Of a stretch of 64,000 nucleotides of DNA, positions 11,576 to 24,600 are shown one piece after another; positions within the stretch are counted from its first letter, which is position 1, and every line of letters begins with the position of its first letter. The notes beneath the pieces were generated by a model. That model saw only the letters and a list, made by a program, of their open reading frames with translations, had not been told where the DNA came from and ran no database searches. Origin of the DNA: Imbricaverruca yamaguchii (lineage: Eukaryota; Arthropoda; Thecostraca; Neoverrucidae); assembly GCA_034440575.1 (NCBI GenBank), contig JAOTOL010001498.1, positions 687,501 through 751,500 of the forward strand. The letters run 5' to 3'. A program made the translations under genes and the position numbers.

Positions 11576-12229
11576 TGGCGAATAAATTTTACCGGAAGAA
11601 ATTCTGCTTGAGAGCAGACTCAGAAACTTGAAGGAATTAAAAGCATCGGAAGATTAAAAACAAGCAGGATGCAGCGTGCTCTGAATGTTGGTTTATGGGG
11701 CAGCGGCTAATCAAGATAAGCCTCACAAATAACAGGGAAACGGCCCGAAAGCAGTTACGGACTGCTAATGCCAAGTAATAACCTGACACTAACTGGATGG
11801 GCCGACATTAAAACTAAAATCACCTTCCAACATCACGTTGACACTACCTCCAGTTACGAGACACATACTCGACATAATCATAAGTGTGCTGGATTACTTC
11901 AGCAAATCTAAATACAAAACGCTAATACGCCAAGAATAAATGCTTGCGATAAGTGGAAGTGGCATGGCACCTTTATAATAACACTACGACACGCTGTTAT
12001 TGTCCCATACAGGTACCAAGTAAACCTATTATAATCGGTCATAAAGAAGGGTTCGCTCATCCACAGTTATATCACCATGTCATAGCGTACAATGACTAAA
12101 TGGAATGTTCATACACATCCACATCTAGTGCTATTCTACTTCAAAGAACCCGTGCAAAGATAAACACGCATACCATTGCAGAACCGGCTCACGAAATACT
12201 CACCACACACACACGCACACACACACATA
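11576..12229. other. Intergenic stretch downstream of the transporter gene
   Basis: No gene or clear repeat. It probably includes the 3' end of the transporter mRNA, but I found no clear minus-strand AATAAA. Confidence 0.4.
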
Positions 12230-12425
12230 TATACATACACATCACGCGAATCAGATCGGCCATTGGTTCTACGACGAGTCAACTGTTGGGTCGCATAGCG
12301 TCGCCAACATCTCACGCCGATTAGTCACGAGAAGAATAGCGATAGGCGGGACGCGAATCCGCAGCCTTTCGGTTGTGAGCCGGACACCTTTCTTCTGGAC
12401 TGCTGGCCCCCTGCGGATCGGATAC
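12230..12425 (-). mobile_element. tRNA-derived SINE next to the transporter stop codon
   Basis: On the minus strand a tRNA-like head reads gtccggctcacaaccgaaag then gctgcggattcgcgtcccgc (B-box-like GGATTCGCGTCCC). A unique body follows and ends in a (CA/TG)n and (TA) tail at 12202-12240. It starts about 57 bp beyond the stop codon, so it is likely transcribed as part of the 3' UTR. Confidence 0.6.
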
Positions 12426-12481
12426 AGATCCACCAGTGGTCCAGCGGTGGACCGCGGCCTGCGAGCCGGGCCGGCGCCACT

Positions 12482-12607
12482 CTATTTGTCCCCGTCGTAC
12501 TCGACGTAGCTCTTGAGCTGCGGACCGGCCAGGTTGTCATGGCCGTTGTCCCGCGGCGAGTGGCCGTTCTGCATCTCCAGCGCGTTCTTCTCGCCGGACG
12601 GCGGCTC
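12482..12607 (-). CDS. SLC5-like transporter, exon 14 and stop (residues 603-643)
   Basis: A 126-nt terminal exon coding a hydrophilic cytosolic tail ([20 protein letters not shown] ... [10 protein letters not shown]) and a TAG stop. Phase 0 is continuous with exon 13. Acceptor gttgcag. The intron sequence just upstream is a 40-bp minisatellite. Tail sequence is not conserved in the family, so the boundary rests on phase and splice sites. Confidence 0.85.
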   Translation of the reverse strand, partial: EPPSGEKNALEMQNGHSPRDNGHDNLAGPQLKSYVEYDGDK

Positions 12608-15600
12608 CTGCAACAGCGCCGTACTCACGTCACTGCGGCGACACGTCAGGCAGACGAGGCGGCCTCACGTCACTGCGGCGTCACGTCAGGCAGACGAGGC
12701 GGCCTCACGTCACTGCGGCGACACGTCAGGCAGACGAGGCGGCCTCACGTCACTGCGGCGCCACGTCAGGCAGACGAGGCGGCCTCACATCACTGCGGCG
12801 TCACGTCAGGCAGACGAGGCGGCCGGACCACACAGCTCTCGGCAGACGAGGTGGATGACACGTGTGTTCCTATGTATGTATGTGTGATGGTATCTTGAGG
12901 GATTTCGGCAGGACACCCAATGTGCACGAAGTGATTGAAGTCGGGGATGGTGTCGATTGCGTGACTAGAGCGTCGACAGCCAGCAGACGATTCAGCCTGG
13001 CCACCGGGTACCCACGGCACAGCAAGTACACCACGCACGCGGCAAGCTACCAAACCGAGTCTGACGGACCGGCTAGTGCTGTCTAAGCTGCACAATGACC
13101 GTGTCGAAAGTTGGTGCATTGCGTCCGAATTTAGGTGCCCTATGCTCTTTGTCTTCAAAGTTCCTAAGTAAGGATATTGAATTCATCAGACACTTCGTGT
13201 TTCGCCGTTTATATGGTGACCATGCTGGCTTAAAGGCATTTTCCACTGCAATCCATGTCACCACTGCCAAAGATCTTGCATAATTATAATTGAAGCTTTT
13301 GAGCGCATTGATAAGTCATCTAGCTCACATCTGCCAAAGACCAGTACGGGTTTGAACGCCAGACAATACTTATCAAGGCTTATCAAAGCAATACTTATCA
13401 CTACGATATGGCATTCTGACTCAAATATCCCGGACCTTAGCAAAATGACCTTAGTAGTCGATGCGCCCTTAAGCCCAAATAATTAAATCCCGGACCTCGC
13501 CATACTTCATCGCATCTGTCTCCTCAGAGCAGTTCACGAAGTCTGTTCGTAAGTCACCTGAAGGGTGTCAGTGGCTTCAACCACATCTTGAGACCATTTC
13601 ACTTCAGATACAAACGATGCCATCTGGCCACCGCTGCGCTCCAACATTTGGCAATCCTGCACCAAACTGAGTCAGAGCGCTGGCCTGCACTGGTCTCCCC
13701 TGTCCTGGCAACATAGGGTTCGAGTCGCTTCGCGCGCTCGCATTTAGTCCCCGGCCGGGAGTGTCAGTTGGCAGCTGGCCCGACAAGGCCGGGGACGAGC
13801 TACCTGGCGGCCGTGTCGGTGCATTGACGGCACGTTAGACTTTAGATCACAATTCTGCCGTTGAACTGGAATTCATGGATCGGGTGGTGGAGCCACGGTT
13901 CACGCAAGAAGCTCTGCTTAGCAATAGAACTGTGGTTCCTAAAGCAACCTCAGGAACAACTTTTTTTTGTTAAACTCACGAAATCTTCGCCGACATGGAA
14001 GTTCAAGAAGGTGCGCCACTTCCGTGGCATCCAGCAGAACAGCTTGTCTCCGAGTGGCACGATCAGCCGGGGGTCCATCTTGCGCGGGTCGCATGGTCCG
14101 GTGGCCCAGCTGACCAGCAGACCAACTACCACCACCAGGGAGCTGGCCAGCGCCGAGTAGTACATGTAGCTGAGGTAGTACACCCCGAGGGCGTCCACCC
14201 TGCGGCACAAGCGCATCGTATCAGCGCTAGTCGCATCGGCTAAGCCCAGCATCATCACCAGGTCACATTACCTCGGCATATCTTATCACTCTACGTCGCA
14301 CCTCCATCACACCACGTTAAACACAGGCCCTGCTCTTTCCACAACTCGCATCAACCCAGATCACCTCGCGACACCTTCCTACCAGCTGGGCTAAGTGTAT
14401 AGGAGTGCTTTTATAATGCTCAAGGGAACTACGATGACCCGACACCCACCACACTCTATATAGTGGGGTACAAGGTGTATATTGCAACCTCTGATTTTCT
14501 CATATGGACGCTGTATGACCAACGCAGCCGATGCGCTCCTAAATCCAAATAACCAACCAACCAATCTGATTTTCTACTCTCCACAAAATGTTCGTCATAA
14601 CTACGTCACCTCTTTCCTACAAGCTCTGCCAATCTCAAGTCCCCAAGCACGGATCATACATGCACAGATAATACACCTGGGAATATCGACACAAAGCACA
14701 TCCCAGTGCCGGAAGCAGTCGATATCACCGCACGGTGGCAGGCTGGCAAAGTGCAGGACACAACAACTCACTGCTCCCCATCGCCGGGCGCGATAGATGG
14801 CGCTAGCGTCGTCGTCATCGTCGTCGTCTGATCCATCGGCATCGTCACGTTATAGCGCGGACAGCCGTCGATCGACACGTTCAGCTTGGTCGTGTGGATG
14901 TGGCCCAGCGCCTTTTCCACCTGCACGCCGATCCCGATCCAGAACATGATGACCAGCCCGGTGAACGTGCCCACCATGGCGCCCTGCGCAGAACGGCATC
15001 GGTCAGCTGCGCTGCTGGTAACGCGCACCGCCTCGTTCCACTGTGTGCTGGCGCAGTGTGCCGTCACTGTTGAGACGTCGTGGCCTCCTCTGCGGGCCAC
15101 ATTGCCGACGTCTTATGTCAACGCAGATCGACTTAGAAATACGAGCTCGCCGATATTGATGGCAGTGACGGCGCGACGTGATCACACACATCGCTCCGGG
15201 AGGAGCGAGGGCTGGGGTGGGGATGGACATAGGTGGCTATCCCCACCCATGTCACACAATCCTGCCCTTCTACCATGATGCGCGCTCAGGTGTTCCGAGA
15301 AGCCACCGGTAGGCTGTGTTCGGATACCTTAAGTCCTGGACACGAGCCTCGGCGCCATGGATCGGCAAAAACTACAGGTGAGCGCAATACTTACGATGTA
15401 GTTGGCCCAAGGGAAGAACATGCCGAGGGTGAAGAGGCCCAGCAGGGGCCCGCCGACCATGCCGAATATGCTGAGGGCCGCCTGCAGACATCAAAACACA
15501 GTCAGAACTAGTTGTGTTTGTTTATACAGCTAAAACACAACATAGCTACTGCAATCATCGACGTTCAAACGCTCAACCGGTGTTGGGATATGTGGCAAGC

Positions 15601-18600
15601 ACCATGGGGATAATCACATCCATTGCAAATTACATCCAGAATACTCAAGCTTGCTTGTCGAGTATGAATGTAGAACGAAGGGAGGATTGGGGAAATGGGA
15701 AGAGCGTGGGAAAGAAGAAATGGAAAGCTAGAGGGGGAGTGGAGGGGAGGGAAGGGAGCGATGGAGAGAGGGATAGGGAGGAGAGGCAGGAAAGGAAATC
15801 AGAAGAAAAAGACAGGAAGAGAGGAAAAAGGAGGGAGGGCCTGCGTGTGTGTGTGTGTCATGGTTGCGCGTTTGTGGGTGAAGTTAAGAGTTAAGAGCTA
15901 CTACACTGACAAGATTTGGCCAGTTATTCGAATCCCTCGTGAAGTCACTTTGTGACAACAATCGGGCAGCACAAAAGAAGTCCGATATATCCCCGGGCTT
16001 CCGAGTACGTGACACCCAATGATAATGTTCAGTCACATGCAAGACCAGGCAAGCAAGTTCCGATAATTGCTGTATAGGACCGGGACACCGACATCCACAA
16101 ATGCCACATCTGCAGGCAGGTGTGCGGCGGTGAGAGCAGATACCGACCTGAAGGATGTCACCCAACTGCTCAGCAACGAACACCAGTGCGAACGCGAACA
16201 GACCTGTTGGACAACGGTCAGCTGAAAGGTGGTGCATGAACAGAGCATGCGGTGCGAACCCGGCTTCGCAAACCGACATACATGCAGAATACGCCAGGGA
16301 CTAGGCTACAACCAAACACAAGACCAGAGAAGGCACACCACGAGATTCAGGTGCATTCATTTCATTGTAGGTTGAGGCATTCGAGCTCTACTGGCAGCGG
16401 ATTAAATGAATCAAACTTTTGTCGCCAAGTGGATGTCGAAATCTGGAGCAGCATGTAGTACATCATGCTGACATCATGGCCACTAGAGCCGTGATGTCAG
16501 CAGAGCACTTTTCAGGCAACATCACAACCACTAGCTATGCGCCATGCGTGAGGAAATATTTCTCCTGATGATGGTCCAGCTGATTAGGGTACACTGTTGG
16601 ACGAGAAGGGCGGTTTTTCTATGACGTGGCAAGCTTCCATTGGCGCCGCCAAGGTCCAGCAACGACAATGAAACAGGCCACTGGATGGTTTAGTTATACC
16701 AGATGATCCTTACCAAAAGCTTCAGTTAAACTATCGTCCTGCATTCCATGATCACATGGTTTGTACAACTACATTACGCTTAGGAGCAATATGCATCACC
16801 ACATGCATAGCTAGATATCTCTCACGAAGTCAGGGGGTGAAAGTCAATATTTTCAAGACAAATTTTCAGATTAAATACATCAATTGACGAACAAACATCA
16901 GCAGAGTACCACACCAGGGGGCACCCCGACCCACCCCGGATCTTAGCAGAGTACCACACCAGGGGGCACCCCGACCCACACCGGATCTTAGCAGAGTACC
17001 ACACCAGGGGGCACCCCGACCCACCCCGGATCTTAGCAGAGTACCACACCAGGGGGCACCCCGACCCACCCCGGATCTTAGCAGAGTACCACACCAGGGG
17101 GCACCCCGAACCACCCCGGATCTTAGCAGAGTACCACACGAGGGGGCACCCGGACCCACACCGGATCTTAGCAGAGTACCACACCAGGGGGCACCCAGAC
17201 CCATACCGGATCTGCAGCCCGCACACATAAGCTAACTAACGTCTTTATAGCCAAGTTGAATTATGCAAAACAAAGAAAGAATAATACTGCGGTTGTGGCA
17301 TGTCTATTCTCGGGACTTCGTGATATACTTTCTGTTGCCGTTGAATGCAGGAGGGTTCGATGAATTGATGGATCGAGCCAGCCAATATTGAGTCGACTTG
17401 TGAGTTGAGGGAATACAAACCGCTGATTTAAAGAACAACTCCTCAGATTTGGGTATCTTTTGACCCGAGCTTAAGATTGAAAGAAGTCTTCCTGATACGA
17501 TTTTCTCGCAAATTTTGAACAAAGACCAATTTTGCTTCAAATCATGCCATCTTGGAAGGAACATGGCACCCTTGGACCCCTTGTTTCGCCACTGGTTGAT
17601 ATCCGCGCTATAATGTAGCAACATTAATGGGCGGCTGCATTTGAACTGACCTACTTTATCACCGTTGCTTACGAGGATATATCACAGCAGCCAACAGCAC
17701 ACACACACATAAAAATACACCATACGCGCATTGCGTGCATAGCTGGAGGGCAACTTCTCCCCTCGCAACGTTTAATTGATATTCCCGGCTGCCATCTTTT
17801 GAGCCCCTCCACACAAACTTGTCTGGCATTAGCATGCCAGACACGAGACGCCTTGAGAAGAAACAGTCTGTATGTGGTTGGCGACCGAACATCCGATTTT
17901 AGGATGACCTGAGTACGCATACCGCACGTACCGAATACCACCGCAAGCACCTTGGAGAGCTTCGCTTGAGCTGAGTTGGAAATTTCCTTCTTGGTGAACG
18001 GCTTCAAGAAGTCCTCAACAGTCACCGCCGCCAGCGAATTGATGCCCGAGCTAACAGTGCTGTAGGATCGGCAGGACAAGCAAACCTCAGTACATCGGTT
18101 TCCGGTGGGGAAAAACAACACAAGAACACCACACATCTCTGAACCGGACTGTGCAGAAGATGCTATGTCACATTGCAATAGCGGAATAATCAAGCTCATG
18201 CTCGCATATGACGAGTTCTAACATGTGTTTCTGATGGAATCCTACTCGACTTAAGAGATGCAGGCTCCACGGTCCCTCGAGATCAGGGCCAGGCACATGT
18301 GCTCTGGGCGCATTCGTCAAAAGACGTCGATCGGGGGACGGGGGTGCACTCGAGCATTCTTGAAGGGTCGCCTTCTGGGGCGGGGATGGCCGAGTGGTTA
18401 AGGTGTCGGGCTATGGGTACCAAAGGTCCCGGGTTCGACTCTAGCGCCACTCAGGACATTTCCCAATCCCGCGGCCCACCGGCGAAACAGTGTGGGCGGC
18501 GACATTAGCCGCGAATGTGCATAAAGTGTGTCGTGAACCAACCAATAAAACAAAAGAAGGGTCGGCTTTCCCTCCAGAAGGGACGCCACTTTTCCCATGG

Positions 18601-21600
18601 GAAAGAGGTCAAATGGTCACCGCGTCCCCATATACTCGCCTCTGATAAGAACCCAGCCGACTGCGCCACGAGGCAGCGGCAAGGCGGAGCGCGCGAATTA
18701 CCTGAGCGCGCCGCTGAAGATTCCGGCTACGAAGAGGCCAGGCACCCCGTGAATCTCGCCCATGGTGTCCATCACGAACAGCGGGAACAGCTGGTCGGTC
18801 GTCTTGACACTCTTGGAGAGCATGGGGTCGCAGGTGTGGTACTTGGCGTAGATGACCAGCCCGGCGAACGTGCACATCGTCAGCAGGATGAACAGCCCAA
18901 AGCAGTTGATCCAGATGGCGCTGTGGGGAGCATGTTGTCAACGGCTGACCAAGGAGCTGCCCGGCTTCGGATCAACAGCGTGAACAGCATTAGGGGAAAC
19001 ATCTACGTCTAACAAGTCGTGGCAAAGATTGCAGTATTTAGAAGAGAAGGTGAAATGCCAATAAAATTGCACGTAAGGTGGGACTAGATGCAAGCTCACC
19101 ACACACTACAGTGAGGGGGTCCACAACATCTGCTGTGCATTCTGAAGCAATTACGCCTGGCGCTGGCTGGGGTGCTTAGTCACCCATTGGGGAGGTGATT
19201 ATTTTTGCCCGATTATCTCAGGAAGGAGTTGTTCGACCTGAACAATGTGAAGTGCAACCGATAACCTAGGATAATCGACTGGTCGGGTGCAATTTACATG
19301 GTCACACATCGTAGGTCACCGACAAACCGCGGTCGGTTGAACATGTGCGTGGAATGCACATGCAGGGTTTGCAATTTCCACTCCGAGGTCGGGCGGACGG
19401 CTTGATATCTTTGTTGTATGCTAGAAGCATGCCTAGGCATGGTGTAAGTCACCCGCATCACTGGTACTAACATTTTACGTAAGTCACGGGCAATCGTTAC
19501 CATAATTATTTGTGACGTCATATCAACCCAAAATGACGTTTCGAGATGACATCTTGTGCATTGGTTTACTCTAAAGAGGATGGCAATCTGAGACGGCAAA
19601 GCCAACACGTGACGTCTAGATATATATCGGAATTATAGCCATAAACCATGCATGATAACCATGAATGATGACCATGGAACGACGGAAATAATAAATATTT
19701 GAAATACGATAAAAAGAGATGTTCGGCAAACTGTTGATGCAATGGCGGTAGGAGCAAAAGCAGTTGGAGGAAATCTCCATAAAGTGAGTACGTATGCGTA
19801 GCATTGAAGAAAAAAATGGACACTTGTGGCCAACAAGTTATATTGTGATAAATATATTGACTGCATGCAAACTACCGGTCTCACGTCTCCAATCAGAGGA
19901 GGTTAATGTTGGGATTCGTCCATCACGTCAACGGCGGCGGCCGCGCACCAGCAGCCACGACCCTGGCCCCGCAGCCACGACCCTGGCCCCAAAGCTACTA
20001 CCCTGGCCCCACAGCCACGACCCTGGCCCCACAGCCACGACCCTGGCCCCACAGCCACGACCCTGGCCCCCACAGCCACGACCCTGGCCCCCACAGCCAC
20101 GACCCTGGCCCCCACAGCCACGACCCTGGCCCCCACAGCCACGACCCTGGCCCCACAGCCACGACCCTGGCCCCACAGCCACGACCCTGGCCCCCACAGC
20201 CACGACCCTGGCCCCCACAGCCACGACCCTGACTCCGTAACCACGACTCTGGCCCCACAGCCACGACCCTGGCCCCCACAGCCACGACCCTGGACCCGCA
20301 GCCACAGCCCTGGTCCCCACAGCCATGACCCTGGCCCCGCAGCCACAACCCTGGCCCCACAGCCACGACCCTGGCCCCCACAGCCACGACCCTGGCCCCC
20401 ACAGCCACGACCCTGGCCCCCACAGCCCGACCCTGGACCCGCGCTACAGCCCTGGTCCCCACAGCCATGATCCTGGCCCCCACAGCCACGACCCTGGCCC
20501 CCACAGCCACGACCCTGGCCCCCACAGCCACAACCCTGGCCCCGCAGCCACGACCCTGGTCCCCACAGCCACGACCCTGGCCCCCACAGCCACGACCCTG
20601 GCCCCCACAGCCACGACCCTGGCCCCCACAGCCACGACCCTGGCCCCCGCAGCAATGACCCTGGCCCCCGCAACCACGAGGCTTCTCCTATTGTTTTAGC
20701 ATTACTGCGGTGGGCGGAGTCAGCTGGCCGGTGACGATGCCCCCCCCCCCAGTAGCCAATTAACACGACTCCTACTCAAAACCTCTTTAACGCGTCCCCG
20801 CTCGATGCCCAAAACGCAAGAGGTTCGATCGACGCACCTCGGTCGCGGCGTTCACTGGAAAGAGCTGCTTCGGATGTGCTCGTTCTCCCCTTCACTCTCC
20901 CGTCGGTACCTGCTCACTGAAATCCGCCCGCACCAAACAACATTCCTGCTCGACCTTCAAATGGGTGTATTCATGATGCCACGGAAATTCCTTGCGGTTA
21001 ATAACGAGGATAGACTGCAAACTTTGTTGATTATCTGGAAATCCCTGGCGGACTGCTGCAGACCCTTGTTTACATTAACTTTTCTTACAAACTGTGACGC
21101 AGGCCATGACCAGTGGAAGTTTTAGGCATAATGGGGCTTGGATTGAGTGGAGGCTACAATTAACCAGCCAAACATACTGGTAGTTGCAGTTAGTTATTCA
21201 GCTAGTTATATATTTAGGCTGGTAATATCTCAACACGGTCGCAGCGGCATGCACACCGAGAAAATGTCAGCCTCACCGACCACATGATAAACCAGGTTCA
21301 GATATAAGGGGAATTGGGGAGATGTGCCTCCGCCCATGAAAAGTGGCGCCCCTCCGGCCAGAAAAGGTGCACCTACGGGAAGGCTCGTGTGCACCCCCTC
21401 TAATTGTTGAGCCAGAGGTGCCTCTCTGGTAGGAAAAGCGCCCATTTAATGTGCTCGAGTTCACAATTTGGTTTTTATTCAGCCAAAGGCTGAATAAAAA
21501 GACCCCCTGAGAGGAAAGGGCGCCCCTTCAGTGTGCTCGAGTGCTCCCGCTCCAACTCTTCAGCCAGAGAAGCCACTCCAGAGAAGAAGTGCCTCCATGA

Positions 21601-24600
21601 CAATTTCTGGATCCGCCTGCGAAAAACGACCCTCAAACACCTACCCAGAACTATCCATAATCCCAGTGTTTGAGCTGAGCGTCCGGCGTGCCAGATGTAC
21701 GGGGCTCGATCGTCCGCCCCTCCTGCCAGGGTGAGAGGCAGGCGACGCCGTACAGCCTCATCCGCCGAGTGCTTCGAAAAATGCAACAACTGACCTGTTT
21801 ACATTCCAACTACCTGTGCCGGCGAGTACCTGGTGAACTCGTGAGATCACCTCACCGAGAATCGCCTTTGCATTTTTTACCATGAGTCCAGGTTGCAAGC
21901 ATGCCACCGGCCCGTCGTCTGCCATGGACAGCCGGTACCTCGGCGCACCGGCACAGAAACACTGACGGAACACTGTCACGTCAACTCAGAACTGCATCGT
22001 TTCGGACATTAGCTGTGTGCAGCAGCTGTCTCTAACAATGTTAGAGACTCGGCTAGATGGACAAACTCCTGGGGACGCCAATTAGGCCATGCTTTCCCTT
22101 GATGCAGTGCTCATTGGCGTGATACCAGCAAGACGTCCTGCCTGGCGGAAAACAGGCGCAGGCCAGTGTATTTCCTCGCCCTAGGCTGGCTCTTTATATT
22201 AGAAGTGATAGGAATGTATCTTGGTATATTCCGTTTGCATTCGGCATTAGAAGCATAACGCACGAGCTACAATCATTCAGCAATTGGGTCAGAAAAGTAG
22301 ACTTCGACATGACGTAGTGCGTTTCTTGAATAGGCTGAACTATCAATTGCATTGCATCCAATCGCATATTATCTCACAGTAGTTGACATTGAAACACTGC
22401 GACTAACTATCCTGCTTTTGGCTGTGCAACTTCAGCGCTGCTTAACAACCTATTTGGATTAGTCGCCTACACTATACACCTAACACCACGGAAGAAGTAG
22501 ACGGGCCACCACCACATCATGCAAACCAAAATATGCAACTGGTACAGAATGGAGCTGTATGTCTCAGCCTCATTCGACATTCTGGGGTACGCCTGCGCAA
22601 ACCTACCAGCTTCCGAAAAGCGTTATTCACGAACGGGCTGGCCGCGCACAAGATGGTCCCCTCCTTGCTAGTTGTAAGCACGCTCCCGTCCTTTGCGCTA
22701 ATTTGTAATCAAGATTTCGAGAAGCGTTCACTCCACTAGTAATTGAGGAGGGGAGCGGTGACGGACAATATCCAGATTCTGTCCCGGCCTGGCCCAATGA
22801 CGTCATCACTGGGCTCTGAATGGCCACTTCTCGACTAACTTCAAAGTCCAACATCCCACCGTCCGACAGCATCGCCCAGCATGCGGAGTTTATCAGCCGA
22901 TCACCATATGTTGGCCAGCTTTGTGCCGTGTTTATATACGGTGATGATGAAGCACACGCTCCAGGCGCCGACTCTGGGCGACCGGCAAAAACCGACTGCG
23001 TGAAACTACGAACGTTTCATTACCCGAGGTGAAAGCTCCGTCCTAGCTATACGTACACAACGAACAAAAACACAAACTCGACGCATGAAAAACCTGGCTT
23101 AGCTCATCAGATTAAACCCAACCATTGAACCGGTCATGATTCGAGCCAGGGAACCTCCTCCCGGAGATATAAAGCCTAACTTTCTCGGCGAAAAGGGCGT
23201 TGGTTCCCTGCAACCCATGCTTTTGTATTTGTTTCAACGTAAGTCAGGAGTGTACCCAAATATTAAAAGAGGAAAACTGTGATCTTAATTAGGTAAATTT
23301 GGAAGGACCCTCTCTGGCACGGGACTTTACTTCATTTACAGGCTAGTACCACTTACAGTATTAGTAGCTAGAAGTACCAAGTGCCGTAATACGAAATATA
23401 ATTGAACATAATCGCGATGATTTGCATCAACCGACAATGTCTCTGGACGATATGTGCGTCAGCCAAAAAGCTATGAGACTTGCAGATTTTCGCGAGCGAC
23501 ACGTGCAAAACCATAAGTGAAGATACAATTAGTTTTCGCATGCCGAGCGTACTTCGCCAGACTTGCCATCAGAGAGAGATGGCCGCCACCGCTTCCCCGC
23601 TATGTCATCTCGCTAACTACGATGTAGATGGTTGTCGCCGCTTCCCCGCTATGTCATCCCGCTAACTGCGATACAGACAGATGGTCGTCACCGCTTCCCC
23701 GCTATGTCATCTCGCTACCTACGATGTAGATGGTTGTCGCCGCTTCCCCGCTATGTCATCCCGCTAACTGCGATACAGACAGATGGTCGTCACCCTTCCG
23801 CCATCCGCTACCTACATTTCCCGCCATGTCATCTCTCTAACTGCGATACAGACAGATGGTCGCCACCGCTTCCCCGCCATGTCATCACGCTAACTGCGAT
23901 ACAGATGGTAGACAGATGGTCACCGCTTCCCACCGCTTCCCCGCCATTCATCTCGCTAACTACGATATAGATTTTTTACGTGTATCCCGCTAACTGCGAT
24001 ACAGACAGATGGTCGTCACCGCTTCCCCGCTATGTCATCTCGCTAACTGCGATTAGATTTACATGTCACCCGCAACTGCGATACAGAGGTCGCCACCGCT
24101 TCCCCGCTATGTCATCTCGCTACCTACGATGTAGATGGTTGTCGCCGCTTCCCCGCCATGTTATCCCGGTAACTACGATATAGACGGTCGCCACCGCTTT
24201 CCCACCATGTTATCCCGCTAACTGCGATATAGATGGCCACCACCGTTGCCTTCCGCCTTAATATTATTAACTTTGCCGGTTGGTGGCATTTCTCTGTTGA
24301 CTATCAGCACAACAACAGTCATGAAAAGAAACGACAAAAGGGCGTGGTCTTCTTGTTCCGCATCGTGGTTCGTAGCTGTTTCAGATAGCACGGAGATCGA
24401 CATCTATGCCGATTTAATGCGGATCTCAACTGCAACACTAAGCGTCCCGATGCTCAAGCGCAGGATGAGCTACATTCGTGTCACTCTCCCATAATCTGAG
24501 TGACCCTCAAAACCGGTTCTGAGCCGGACAAGCAGGTACTACGCTAGCAGCTGAATAGCGCGAGAGACATGGCCCTCTCAGTTGCCGCGAACCAGGTCGG

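Noticed and set aside
10862..11611. 249-codon His/Gly-repeat protein
   Set aside because: Product of the 36-bp array, with equally open frames on both strands.
18382..18460. Functional tRNA-Ser or tRNA-Leu gene
   Set aside because: A and B boxes are present but the acceptor arms do not pair properly and the sequence continues into a SINE body with AATAAA.
19903..20766. 287-codon Gly/Cys-rich protein and Pro-rich reverse frames
   Set aside because: Arises from the C-rich 20-21-bp array; frame changes wherever a unit has one more C.
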